Assembly: GCA_029582155.1 (NCBI GenBank)
Contig: CM055898.1
Coordinates: forward strand, 25,149,339 to 25,213,338
DNA: 64,000 bases
Source of the DNA: Panopea generosa
Taxonomy: Eukaryota; Mollusca; Bivalvia; Adapedonta; Hiatellidae
Direction of reading: 5' to 3'
Shown piece by piece: positions 22,691-35,221 of this stretch (positions are counted from its first letter, which is position 1; each line of letters begins with the position of its first letter). The notes beneath the pieces were generated by a model that worked only from the letters and a program-made list of their open reading frames with translations, did not search any database and had not been told where the DNA came from. A program made the translations under genes and the position numbers.

Positions 22691-25600
22691 TATAATTGAA
22701 ATTTATTGATATTGTAAAAATAAATGTATATAAAAAACGTGTTAGTCTCATGAAAGTATGGAGACAAATACTTCTTTAAGATCTATATGAATATCGTAAA
22801 ATGGATAAATGACAATACCTGTTGCGAAATTGAAAGAAGTTTATTTACCTTCGGAATCCATGATTTCATCAGGAGCAGTGATCAGTATTTATTTAAACTG
22901 ATTCATATTTATTAACATTTACATAATATTATAACAACATATGTTCTATGATCTACTTTAATAATCGATTGCTGAAAAAATCAATTTTGAATTACGCTTG
23001 TTGATCTAAAACGTGGTTTGATTGTTAACATTAGAATACATGTTTTAAATGTATCCGCATAAAATGTTAACTGCCTCAAAGTCTTGTATACGGTAATGTG
23101 CATAAACGGGGTATTATATAAAGGAAAACATGCCAAACGGCCATGGAGATGAAATATAGACTAACATAAAAATAATAATCGTTAAGTTTAAACTCATTAG
23201 AAAGTTTATATTTAAAGTTTGAATTGGCATCATTTTTGATAAAATACAATGTAACTTTTAAAAATGCTAAAATAAATTATGATTTGTATGTTAGATATCG
23301 AAATGCTAAGAATTGTATGTATATTCCATTCCATGTGTTATATAATGTATCTTTCATGTGACATTTTGAATGTTAATCACATGTGTTAGACAAAAAACTG
23401 TAAAGTTTACGTCTAAATAAAATCTGTTATATAATCTTTTTACATATTAAACAAAACAATAATTGTCTTTTAATGAATGCAAGTGCAATATGTACGAAGA
23501 GCACCATAATCTGCGAACATGTACGATTCAATTGTTTTTATAGAAAAATAATTACTATAATTTATTAAATACTGTACATTCAAGAAATCCAGAATAAACA
23601 TCGATAGATAAATTAGAATTAAACAAAAGAATATTAATAACTATATTCAAATTAGTATAATTTATGTCAATTTAAATGTGTCAGGACACTGCAATTATTG
23701 TACTTAATTAAATTATTTACCAATTAATAATCCGACATGATAGTTATGTAACGGGTCAATTTAACCGTAACAAATAATGATTGTAATAATAAAGCTATAA
23801 TTACACAGAATGTAGTCTCCAGTAATCTCCTTTTATTTTGGAAGGAGGTAACTATGATAATTGAAGAGCAGGGGAGTTTTAAGAGTTACTTTTCTTGGAC
23901 AGATCAATTTTTGATTTTTAACTATAATGTTAAAATCAATAAAAATAAATGATATTTGATAATTCCTCTTTCCCATACCCTTTCTCGTTCTGCTGCTGTC
24001 TTTTTATTCCTTACCCCAGCAGTAAGATATGTACAAATATAACGTTATAACAAGCAGAGATCCAAATTAATTAAACGACATTGCTGGTAGTAAATTATCC
24101 AAATGATTGATGTTTCTGCAGGGACATAATAATTATATACTGTTGAATAATCAAATGAACAACTCATTGTATAATAAGTAAATTTTATTCACATATTTAT
24201 AAAGATAACATACGTTCAAAGTCACAAGCTAACATTTTTAAACTCTCTTTCGCTCGTTTAAACTAACCTTAGTCTAACTTACATGTTACTCTGTCCTTGG
24301 CTAAATTCAAACTGATTGTCTTATCTCTGCTAAAACGAGTCTCTGAATGAATAAACAACTATTCTTCCATTGGTCAATTCATTTCTAATTTTTCTATTGG
24401 TCAGTATTTTAATTACAGATATAAATATCCAGTCCACAAAAAATAATTGTCAGACTATACACCAAGATAACCCTAAGCTATTATTTATCTCCAATAAACT
24501 GTCATCCTATCTAATTAACCTGTCATAATACCAACAATATTGTAACAATACACCAGGTTAAAGAACCACACTCAAGTAGTATTAGAGAGGCACTTTTCCT
24601 CAAAGGAAATATGTTAATGAGCATCAAATACATATATTTAAATATTATTCCCGGTTCTATACATAATATATACATGTATGTATATGTAGCATAAATTTAC
24701 CATCACATTTTTGAAACTGTTTAACATACATATAATTCAGATCGTGTATCATTCTACTGGAAGTTTTTAGAAAACATATTTTCTTCAATAAAAAGAAATG
24801 ATAATCACTTTCCCTTTATAATGTTTCACTGTAACAAAATAAGTTTGTTGACGTTTCCTGAATTATCAGTGTAAGCTAATGACAACGTATGTACATTGTA
24901 TAGACGGATATCGGTCAAGTATAGCATGTTTGGTAAACTTATCGCCAGACAGATAGCCTAAGGGATAAAAAAAATTAAAGATACTTTTACATATTTATTT
25001 TAAGGTTAAAGACAGAGTCTTTTTGACGTTTATTTCATAAAATTCCGTTAAGCTATGAGTATTTTAGGAAAAAGTAAAAGGATTAATTATTATAAAACTA
25101 ATCATAGTTTGCCATTAGCCTTTATTGTACATTTAAAGTCGTACGACATACTATAATAATTTAATTCCATGATTTTCTTGAGATAAACCTGTTGTTTGTC
25201 GATTTCTTGTATAAATAAACGAGTAGAAGCTTAAATAATTGTTATTTATCAAATTCCAACATTGCGGGATCGTTTTGACAGAGATTTCATCATAAACTGA
25301 CCGTTAGAAGCGGCATTTTTGGGTGAGATCATTTTATATTATGTTTTTAAGAAATTTAGTAAGTTAAATGTCCGATTGCTATATTTAGACAGAAAGAGAT
25401 CTAAGTATTTTTTTGTATAAATTGTTGATATATATTCAGACTAGAAGGCGGACAATTTAATAACATATCTGCAGTATTGAGTTTTTGAATAGGATATATA
25501 AATGGTTGTATTGTGTTTATAATAAAGTATTGGAAATCGGCATTTTGAAGTGTAACGTATGTAATTAAATTGTGTTCAATTTATTCAGTGTTTTTGCAAA

Positions 25601-25759
25601 GCAAATAGATACATAATTTGTCCGTCGATATTCATATTGTATAACATGGAAATATTTAGAGATAAATACGCTACCATGAGAATTAATAGACAATGCTAAA
25701 GGATATAATAGTAATAAAACAATTTGTATCGCGACAACAGTAAAATATAAGTAAAAGCA
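22691..25759. other. AT-rich, no gene recognised; possible solo LTR inside
   Basis: No open frame or splice-bounded exon stands out. A possible solo LTR is annotated separately at 23,747-24,546. Confidence 0.45.
23747..24546 (+). mobile_element. Possible solo LTR
   Basis: About 800 bases start TGTAACGGGTC and end ATTGTAACA, the usual TG...CA ends of an LTR. A TATA-like ATATAAATATCC (24,419) and a polyadenylation signal CCAATAAACTG (24,491) sit in the right order. The flanks (AGTTA, ATACA) do not form a clear target duplication and no internal retroelement coding follows, so the call is tentative. Confidence 0.35.
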
Positions 25760-28225
25760 CTTTGTATCGCGGCACCAATTAGATAAAAGCTGAAAAATAT
25801 AACATTAAAACGACATAGACACAACAACAGAACAAACACAGCCAATAATGAAAATATAGCAATGAGAGGACAAAGCCCCCCAAAACAGCTTAAACACAAC
25901 CAATAATAAAAATATAGCATTGAAAAAACGCAGCCACATTTAATAGTATAAACACAGCCAATAATGAAAATACAGCAAGAAAAGAAACATATCCACAACA
26001 GAAGTATAAACTCAGCCAATAATGAACATACCGCAAGAAAAGAAACATATCCACAACAGCAGTATAAACACAGCCACTAATGAAAATACAGCAAGAAAAG
26101 AAACATGTCCACAACAGCAGTATAAACACAGCCAATTATGAAAATACAGCAAGAATAGAAACATACCCACCACAGCAGTATAAACACAGCCACTAATAAA
26201 AGTATAGAATTGATAGAACATATCAACAACAGCAGTATATGCACAGCAGATGATGAAAATATTGAATTGATAGGACATAGCTATCTCAGCAGTATAAACA
26301 CAGCAAATAATGAAAATATAGCTTTAAATGGACATAGGCACCACAACAGTATAAACACATCCAATAATGAAAATATAGCATTTAAAGGATATAGCCACCA
26401 CAGTAGTATGAACACAGTCCATACAGAAAATATAGCATGGAAAGGACATAGCCATCAAGGCCGTATGAACACTGCAAATAATGAAAATATAGCATTAAAA
26501 GGACAAAGCCACCACAGCAGTATAAACACAGCAAATAATGAGAATATAGAATTGAAAGGACATAACCATGGCATCAATATGAACACAGCCAATAATGAAA
26601 ATATAGCAAGGATAGGACATAGCCATCGCAACAGTATAAACACAACAAATAGTGAGAGTAAAGAACTGAAAAGACATAGCCATCACATCAGTACACAGCA
26701 AATAATGAAAAAAATAGCGTTAAATTGACAGAGCCACCACAACAGTATAAACACAGCCAATTATGAAAATATAGAATTGAAAGGACATATCCAAAACAGC
26801 AGTATAAACACAGCCAATTATGAAAATACAGCGTGAAAGGAAACATAGACACCACAACAGTATAAACACAGCCAATAATGAAAGTATTGAATTGATAGAA
26901 CATATTCAAAACAGCAGTATAAACGCAGCCAATAATGAAAATATTGAATTGATAGGACATAGCCATTACAGCAGTATAAATACAGCAAATAATTAAACTA
27001 TAGTATAAATGGACATAACCACCACAACTGTATAACAGCCAATAATGAAAATATTGAATTGAAAGGATATAGCCACCAGAGCAGTATAAACACAGCAAAT
27101 AATGAACATATAGAATTGAAACGATATAGCCATCACATCAGGTTGAACACAGTCAATAATGGAAATATAACATGGGAAGAACATATCCATCACAGCAGTA
27201 TAAACAAAGCAAATAACGAAAATATAGAATTAAAAGGACAAAGCCATCACATCAGTATAAACACAGCAAATAATGAAAATATAGAATTGAAAAGACAAAG
27301 CTAACATCAGTATGAACACAGGAAATGCTGAAAATATAGTGTTAAATGGACATAGCCACAACAACAGTATAAACACAGCCAATAATGAAACTATAGAATT
27401 GAAACGACATAGTCATCACAGCAGTATAAACACAGCAAATAATGAAAATATAGAATTGAAACGACATAGTCATCACATCAGTATAAACACAGCAAATAAT
27501 GAAAATATAGCATTATATGGACATAGGCACCACAGCAGTATAAATACAGCTAATAATGAAAATATAGCATCGGAAGGACAACGTCAAAACAGCAGTATAA
27601 ACACAGCCAATAATGAAAGTATAGAATTGATAAAACATATCCACAACAGCAGTATAAACACAGCCATTAATAAAAATATTGAATTGATAGGACATAGCCA
27701 TCACAGCAGTATAAACACAGCCAATAATGAAAATATAGCATTAAATGGACATAACCACCAGAACAGTATAAACACATCCAATAATGAAAATATAGCATTG
27801 AAAGGACATAGCCGCCACAACAGTAGAAACACAGCAAATAATGAAAATATAGCATTGAAAGTACAAAGCCGCTACAACAGTATAAACACAGCAAATAATG
27901 AAAATAAAGCATTGAAAGGACAAATCCATTACATCAGTATGACCACAGCCAATAATGAAAACATTATTTAAAGAACATAGCCAACACAACGGTATAAACA
28001 CAGCCAATTATAAAAGTATAGTATTAAAACCACAACAGCGGTATAAACGTAGTCAATATTGAAAATATAGAATTGATAAAAACATAGCCACCACAACAGT
28101 ATAAACACATCGAATAATAAAAAAAAATGAATCGAAAGGACATAACCCCCACATCAGCATGAGCACATCCACGACGAAAGTATAGTATTGAAAGAACATA
28201 ACCACCACAACAGTATATGGAAATG
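25760..28225. repeat. 57-bp tandem array, about 40 units
   Basis: The consensus unit is close to AGCAGTATAAACACAGCAAA, TAATGAAAATATAGCATTGA and AAGGACATAGCCACC. The period is 57 bases, divisible by three, so frames stay open on both strands; the longest is 219 codons on the plus strand with a 19-residue repeat (INTANNENIELKRHSHHSS). Units differ by point changes and a few frameshifts break every frame. I read it as satellite DNA, not a gene. Confidence 0.9.
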
Positions 28226-28269
28226 GACACAACAATAATACCAGCAGCATACACATATTACGTAATAAA

Positions 28270-28302
<33 letters not shown>
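28270..28302. repeat. (CA)n microsatellite
   Basis: Uninterrupted CA dinucleotide run of about 33 bases directly after the 57-bp array. Confidence 0.95.
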
Positions 28303-28306
<4 letters not shown>

Positions 28307-29352
28307 TAAGTAATACAAAAGATTCAATCGTGTCGTGTTAGGGGATGTTAAATTACTTTGCAGATCCATGTTCAGGATATTTGCATATCCTTTTTCAAAT
28401 TAACAATTCTGATCAAACCACTGTCGTACCAGACGGTATCATTGTTAATAGACCTTTAATCACATACATGATATGAACAGTTAGTTTATTGTTTGCTTGT
28501 TGATATGGGTTTCCATTCTATTTAACGCTCTGTATGTTTTGTACAGAAACATATTTCATGTATTCATATCGAAAATGTCGACCTCCAAAGTCGATATATA
28601 GGTTTTTTTCATTGCTCTTGTTTCTTCGTATACATATACACATTCAAACCTGTCTGAAACAGTCAGACAAGGGAAGGAGCAACATTGCCTTTGAAGACAT
28701 ATTGTTTAATACAGATTAATTTGCCTTGGAAGAAAAGAACTGGGAAATAGCACTTGTGGCTGCTTATGATAATTGGTTGTTCAATAAAAGTGACAGCTTA
28801 CACAAGGTTGACTGTATTTACCTAAACAGTTGTCTTGTTTTCAATAATTACGTGTGCGTGTTGTCGTATAAGTAAGATAATAGTCTTACGGAGATGCGTT
28901 TAGTTTTGTACTTGCGCTGTTTCGTCTTATGCCATGATGACGTAGGAAGAGCGAGGTGGAGCGCACCGTTAAGTATATTAGCTATTGTATTTTGCAATGA
29001 CTGTTTCAAAGCGGTGACGGCTGATATCATTTCTATCTATGTATATAGTGTATTAATAATTTCACATTTAATCACCTTCATGCTACTTTTATTGCTGTGT
29101 CTTTTAAATTCTATAAAACCTGTTGGATTTTTCTTTCAATTTTGTTTTGTATGTTATTGATATGCATTCTCTGGACTTCATACATATGTATACTCTTATA
29201 TACATGTATTTAAATTTGACTCTGTTGATTACTATCATAAAGATAATGATTTCATTAAACAATAAAACTTTAATAGAAATCATATATCATATATATATAT
29301 TCATATTATTTCAAATCAATAACTATTACTTATGAAAATACAACTTACTTAA
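28303..29352. other. No gene recognised
   Basis: Several short open frames on both strands (28,534-29,160) are hydrophobic or lysine/arginine-poor and lack motifs. The 28,900-29,030 part is less AT-rich than its surroundings but gives no recognisable protein. Confidence 0.4.
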
Positions 29353-30163
29353 GGACGATTGCTATAGTTTTTCATGCGCTTCAACTTCTTACACAAAGGA
29401 AAACAATTTTGTCCTGACCTGCCAGAGTCATTACATACTACTATATTACAACTGACCCTATTTCGGATGACACAACCATTTACGGATACGCCTAAAATTG
29501 GTCTCTTATATTGTTTTCAATCTATAAAATATGCATACTGGTATAAAATAATTGTTTATAGTAATTTAACTTGAATATGAAACAGAATAGAAATCTTAAT
29601 ATTCATACAAAGTTGCTCATTTAGTATAAAAACGTTTATTTTGCAACTGAACTTTATTTAACGATGGCGTACTTTAAGAGCTATTTTTTTTCTCAAATTA
29701 CTAAGTAAAGTGCATTTTTTTATTGCCATTAGAATATACATCAGAGAGTATTTTGTGAGGTATTAAGCAACATTTATATATACACTATATCATAATACTA
29801 AAAAAATCGCTATATTTTTATTTCAAAATTGAAAAACAATTGACGCTCTGTCTGTCGGAATGATTTTGTTTTTGAAAACACTAAACAGTTAAAGTCAAAC
29901 TTGTAATTACCATGAAAATGAATATTATTTGCATGCATACATTTAAAGTTTTAATTAAATACTAGCTGTTAGCAATTTTAAATATTTGTTCGCATTGCAT
30001 TATTTCCAGGACAGGTGTGTTTATGAGGAGGTAAAATACCAAAAATTATGTACGGTATCATGTATTTTATTACATTAAAGTGGCTACATTAAACTTAAAT
30101 ATTGGGAAGTTTCATAAAATTCTATCCATAGGAAAAATGTGACAAAAACTGTAGCAATCGTCT
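29353..30163. mobile_element. MITE with inverted ends, flanked by TTAA
   Basis: The left end reads GGACGATTGCTATAGTTTTT, and the right end is its inverse with two changes (AAAAACTGTAGCAATCGTCT). TTAA lies immediately outside both ends (29,349-29,352 and 30,164-30,167), as expected for piggyBac- or Kolobok-type insertion. There is no transposase gene inside the 811 bases. Confidence 0.75.
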
Positions 30164-30434
30164 TTAAGACACGTTCTCAGCTCTCCCCACTAAGGACCGT
30201 AACATAATAACCTAATGAGCGTCTTTTAGATGTGTCTTTTTATTATTGTGAATGGTTTTAGTTAGTTATGGTCCTTATGTGTACGTTTTTGTACGAAATA
30301 ACTAACATTTAACAAAAGTATGTGTTACAATTAGAATGTATTGAAACAAGGCTTACTAATGATCTAGTATTTATTATATTAATACTGATACTCATTATTT
30401 ATTGTGTTCACATTGTTTGATTTAAAGGGAATTT

Positions 30435-31015
30435 ATCAGGGGTTTTCAAACTCTTTTTTTCAAGCTAAAATATATTTTTTTCCCAATATATCATGCCTAT
30501 ATATATTTACTGACCCCGTATTACCAAAAACCATATGTTTAAATCTGTCAAAACAATATATCAAAAAGGGATTTTATAACTTGGGCTACGCGCCAAGGTT
30601 AGATTAATATAGATTTCCCGCTTAAAAGGGCAACATATTTTGTGACGTAGTAAATGAGTCACATGATTTCATTTGTGTTTTAAATTGATCTGTTATACAA
30701 TGGGGTGGGTCCATGTTTTCAGTTTAGACGGGGCGCAACATAAAATCTGAACGTTTTCAGTAGAAATATAATACATTTTAATGAACATATGGGAGTTTAG
30801 TGGGAAGGGGGCTTACACCGTCTTTTTTAAAAGAGTAAATCCACCATTGATACAGGTGTACACGTAGTAAAAAATGAACGAGTCCAAATGACGCCAATCA
30901 GTAGATAAGAACTGTTTTTATAAGAATGTGAATTTCGATTCAAGTTTATCACTCCAATTTAAATATTGATTTTGTCACGTTTTGATGGATTTGTCACACC
31001 AACATTTTTCGGAGT
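30435..31015 (+). repeat. Dispersed repeat, partner at 54,660-55,080
   Basis: Shared phrases in order are ATATATCATGCC, ACTGACCCC, GGGCTACGCGCC, TTTCCCG, GCAACATATTTTGTGA, GAGTCC-AATGACG and ATTTAAATAT-GATTTTGTCACG. The copies are in the same orientation; the other one has internal losses and lies in an intron of the ApeC gene. Confidence 0.8.
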
Positions 31016-31501
31016 TGTTCCCCGTATAAAAATAGTGAAAGTTGAGTAGAATTACAGCCACCAGCGGAAAAGGGACACCCTTTCAACACCCTACCCCCAT
31101 TTTGCCTCTCCCCAATGAATGAAGTGCTCTTATACAAATTAAAGTATCATTTCTTTATGAAATATTTATATTAACGTACCAGAACATATATAAATATGAC
31201 ACTAAAGTATCCAAGGACAAATGCAACCCTCTATTTTTATTTTTGCTTTCTTTTGTTTGTTGTTGTTGTTTTTTTTTGTTTTGTTTCTTTTTGTGTGGTG
31301 GTGGTGGGGAAGCGGTTTGGTTATCTATCACAAAAATGTAAAATGTGTATCAATTCGACAGCAAAACAAGTATACAAATAACCAAAATGCTAATACATAT
31401 TGAATAATTATAAACTAAGCGTCTTTGCTTTCTCCAAATATTTAATGAAACAGAGAAGAAACCGCAAAAATGTTCACTTTAAATTTGTTACTTTCTCACA
31501 G

Positions 31502-31694
31502 TGCTTCACCTAGCTTAGCTACCAATTACATTAGTGTGATGAACCAGTCGATCTTGTACCCGGGAGGGGAAGCGAATAAGGGCTTGGACAGTAACACGGA
31601 CAGCGTGTGGGGTGGAGGTTCCTGTACACATACATCAGCAAGCGAATACAACTCGTCGTGGCATCTCGACATACAATACGACATAACTGCTTCA
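31502..31694 (+). pseudogene. FTP-lectin (F5/8-type C-like) N-terminal exon
   Basis: After a TTTCTCACAG acceptor the frame reads through NQSILYPGGEANKGLDSN, then SVWGGGSCTHTSASEYNSSW and HLDIQYDI. This matches the first half of fucolectin/tachylectin-type (FTP) domains: the QSS-Y-GG-A start, the SC-HT motif and the W-DL motif. The exon starts after two bases of a split codon and ends phase 0 at TTCA|gtaagc. A second possible donor near 31,722 would include VSIQYFYFR, which also fits the family. No upstream signal-peptide exon was found. I list it as a pseudogene because its likely partner exon at 33,333 carries a stop. Confidence 0.6.
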
Positions 31695-33332
31695 GTAAGC
31701 ATCCAGTACTTTTATTTCCGCTGTAATGTTGTATCATATTGCATTAACCATTGACATTTTACATCTATATTGAATCAACTGCGATTATATAACGTATTTC
31801 AATAAAATATAACATATCCTATATATATATTTGCGAAATACATGTAACAACGTGCATGACTGTTGTTTTTTAACTCAAGTAAACCAGTTCTTCTACAGAC
31901 TTACACAGTATTTGTGCCATTTCCTGGAATTGCCAAATCGGATAAGTAATGGTGGAGTTATGGTTTTTAAATCATCAAATAAATGCACTGTTCGACTTTG
32001 TATGCACCATATCTACCACATATTCCATTGGATCTTGCCAGATTTATTCATTTACTAGTATTATATAATTTCAAATATTTCATTTAAATAATTTCACTCG
32101 CCGAATCGAATAATTTAAGCCCGACTTATTTGCATTGAATTGTCAAAATATTCATAATTGTTATTGTGTGTGCGTTACAACCTTTAGTTTTAATTGAACA
32201 CTAACCTAACTTACTCTGTAGCTATATTACTACAATATCTTATGCAAGTAAATACAAACTGGCCCCAACCGAATTATTAATATAATTAAAATAGCTATGC
32301 ACTCACGGGTTGCCATCATACACAGAAGTCATATAATCATATTCTTGTTGGATTTTCTGTAAATTATCAAAACGCATGACTTTTATTTGAGTTACAGCTC
32401 TTGCTTGATTTTGCTAAAGTTTCTCATGTCGAAGTTAAGCGATTTAGGGGAATATGATATATTGTTCAATGGTAATTTATTACAAACTGTTTATTTATAA
32501 CCGAAACTTACATAATAAACTGTCAGTGTTTAAATAAGTAAAATCAGTTAACAAGAGGTTTGGAGTTGCATCCGTAGCATTCGCATTTGCAAGTGATTTT
32601 AAATTAATCTATAAATTTATCTCAATTTTTCATAAGTTTCCCCTAACACTAACCCTAATAAACAGATTCGAAGATATCGAGTTTGTTGTTTACTTTTATT
32701 GGTTTGGGCTCCGTGCATCTAACATAACTTTTTACCATATACTATATACACTCACATCAGCAGTCATGTGGTTCGTGTATGGCTGTTTTTAAAACGTCGT
32801 CCCTGGCTTTGACTCAGTGTAATTTCTGACCTATTTGGTCATGGAGATCATTTAATATTACTCGAAAATACTGTTTAAGACCGTATCTAGTGGAGTGTTG
32901 GGTGTTGTATTATGAACAGACATAAAAAAGTCATAGATTGTTGTATTCGTTTATTTATGACTGTCTTGGAATTCAAAGGTTCCCTTTACCAAATAGTGGT
33001 ATCGCCTATCACAACGGTAGTAGTAGGTGCTGCGTGGTTGCGTTTACGGTTGTTTAAGCCGGCGCAAGAGGGCGTGGTGGGATACCCCTTGACGAACTCA
33101 GTTACCCCGAGTTTGTGATTTGGTTTAATTGGTTGCGTTTTATGTTTCAAAGTATATCTTTAATCAGATAGCATCAATGATTTGTCATTGATAATGATAA
33201 TGCTTTTTATCTTTTAAATTATTTTTGTTTATACCATAATACTACAACAAAGACCTATAGTTATTTACGCTATGACACTTTATTTATTTATTTTATTTAA
33301 CGACATTTTTATTTTGAGGTCTTCATCTGCAG
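31695..33332. other. Intron-like sequence; middle FTP exon not found
   Basis: A middle exon of the FTP domain should lie here. The stretch at 31,861-32,058 has an acceptor-like CTACAG and the string LPNRISNGGVMVF, but no frame gives a convincing fit. The stretch 32,900-33,120 has an open frame without motifs. Confidence 0.35.
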
Positions 33333-33525
33333 TCACTGGACGTCAAGGTCGGTAACACACTCTGTGGGCATTACGCTGGACTTCCTGTCTCGGGTGAAGT
33401 TTCTGTTGATATAATTTGTGGTCAAGGTATCCGTTGAAACACGATCACCATTACGAAGACAAGCGGTACCATACTCACCATGTCTGAGGATCAAACTTAC
33501 AGGACATATGAGGGCATGCGAACAA
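33333..33525 (+). pseudogene. FTP-lectin C-terminal exon with in-frame stop
   Basis: A CATCTGCAG acceptor opens, at phase 0, SLDVKVGNTLCGHYAGLPVS, then EVSVDIICGQGIR, then TGA (33,435-33,437), followed in the same frame by NTITITKTSGTILTMSE. The order V-VGN, CG-Y-GLP, C-GIRG--ITI and ILTM-E is that of the second half of an FTP lectin domain, with the stop where glycine or arginine usually stands. The phase matches the 31,694 donor, although a middle exon is needed. The end is approximate. The minus-strand 70-codon frame here is a shadow. Confidence 0.6.
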
Positions 33526-33741
33526 ACAAAAATGAACATATTCAAATGTATATCTTAAAAGTGTGTGTTATATTCTATATGGTTACCCAATCTGTTAATT
33601 AGGCAATAAGCTCCATTTCTTTCTAATTAAAATGCGTTTATTAATATATGTTTTATAAAGCAAAGGGGACATAATTTTTGTAAATTATTCCATATTATTG
33701 AAGATCAAGTTTGTCTCCCATTCAATGATTGTTATGTCCTG

Positions 33742-33760
33742 CCCCCCCCCCCCCCCCCCC
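33742..33760. repeat. Poly-C run
   Basis: Nineteen consecutive C bases in AT-rich surroundings. Confidence 0.95.
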
Positions 33761-33991
33761 TTATAATTCATAAAAATAGGTTAAGAAAACAATATTTTCA
33801 ATGACCATTCTACTTTTCTGGTAATAAAGTTAATTAAGTACATCAGTGATTGTAAAACTCTTCAAGTGTTATTTTTTCCTTATGTTGTTTGTCGTTCTTG
33901 AGCTATAACTACTTCCGGTAAGCTATTGATAACAAACACGGACACATATCTGAGAATGTAAGATCAACATAAAATGTTTAGTTTCAACTTA

Positions 33992-34192
33992 TTCATTTTA
34001 CTTCGATTGTACAAGAAGTTTGAACATTAAAACTTATACAAAATGAAACTCGAAGTTTTTCTTGAGTAGAACCAGTCCTAAGCATACGCGGAAAAGGTGT
34101 CTTACTTAAGGACACCACACATAGCCGGAGGATTAAACCCACGACCCTCCGATCATAGTTCCGATGCTCTACCACTGGACCACGACGCGTTT
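33992..34192 (-). mobile_element. tRNA-derived SINE (family B), nearly full length
   Basis: The minus strand has GTGGTCCAGTGGTAGAGC (A box) and GGTCGTGGGTTTAATCC (B box) about 35 bases apart. The body is CTATGTGTGGTGTCC, ACTGGTTCTACTC and a GTAAAATGAATAA tail. It is the most complete minus-strand copy of this family here. Confidence 0.8.
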
Positions 34193-35066
34193 CACAACAC
34201 AAACAAAGTTTCTCTCAGTATAAACAATATTAATTTTGGGGATGTTTTGCTAGAAATGCAAAAACAAATATTCACATGTACCTGTACCTCATGGCAGTTT
34301 TGATTTAGACCAAAGATGAGTGCAATATTTTTAAATAAAGTCTTTAGTCCTGGAAATGTATATCTAACGGGTTTCGTCATGAATCCAAATCACTTTTTTA
34401 TTTTTTATTTTTTTTTTATTATTGGAGTAGAATGTTTAATATGTACATCAATACTTGTCACCAATTCACCATTAAGGGGACAAACATATAATGACCGGAC
34501 CAATTAGTATGTACATGGTTAAATAAAGTATGAAAATTGTCTTGATGAACTTAATTTTGTTTCATTTCAATTGATGACAAAGCGCGCATGATCATGCGGG
34601 TATTTTTACTTAATAAAGAAAACATCGCCATTGCCTATAATCTCAAATATTGTGTTCGAAAACTTTTCTGGGATATGCGTTACACATAGAAAGTGTGTGA
34701 TTTTTATTGATAGGTAATAACATCTTGTTACCAATTGGAAGTTGGCAGTACATAAGTACAGCAGTACAGCAGTAAGCTGTTGCAATGGTTAAGCTGTCCT
34801 GATACAACATCACTGCATTGTTACCAATTGAAATGTGAAAATAAGAGTCACGTATTTTTCCATTAATGAAGGCCAAACGTTTCTAAAGTGAACTTTTATG
34901 TATCCATTTTGTTGAATCATATGTTTAATGTTGATTTCAAATATGATTAATGATTTTCATTTATGTGTTCATATATGTGTTGTTGTCTCCATGTATTTAC
35001 TCGTACTGAAAGTATAAAGGTGCTTTTCAGAGTCCTGGTATCAAACATATACTGAAAACTGACGCA

Positions 35067-35221
35067 CATTATTAAACTATTGTAAGCGATATCTACAGTT
35101 TTGTAATATGTATGTAATAGTAATTCATTACTATTTTTGTCTTATTGACAAACTCAGTAATGAAATACCTTTGCATTCACATTCTGAAACTGTAAATATC
35201 GCTTAAAATGGTTTAATAATG
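35067..35221. mobile_element. Short palindromic MITE
   Basis: The arm at 35,067-35,102 (CATTATTAAAC, AAGCGATATCTACAGTTT) is mirrored at 35,185-35,221 (AAACTGTAAATATCGCTT, GTTTAATAATG) with a few mismatches. The whole 155 bases could fold as one hairpin with a loop of about 80 bases. Confidence 0.7.

Larger units (their letters stand above)
33508..34430 (+). repeat. Segmental duplicate, copy 2 (partner 10-540)
   Basis: It begins in the last bases of the FTP exon and continues downstream, aligned with the left edge of the window. It has an extra insertion including the poly-C run at 33,742. Both copies contain the minus-strand family B SINE at the same relative place. Confidence 0.75.

Noticed and set aside
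26210..27971. Plus-strand frames of 172 and 219 codons with a His/Asn-rich repeat
   Set aside because: The 57-base period explains them; frames are equally open on the minus strand and broken by frameshifts, with no start context or flanking exons.
31861..32058. Middle exon of the FTP lectin
   Set aside because: The acceptor-like CTACAG and an LPNRISNGG string are suggestive, but no frame fits the FTP pattern and the phase does not match convincingly.
33333..33545. Minus-strand 70-codon frame as an exon of the ApeC gene
   Set aside because: The plus strand of the same stretch matches the C-terminal half of an FTP lectin with a correct acceptor, so the minus frame is a shadow.
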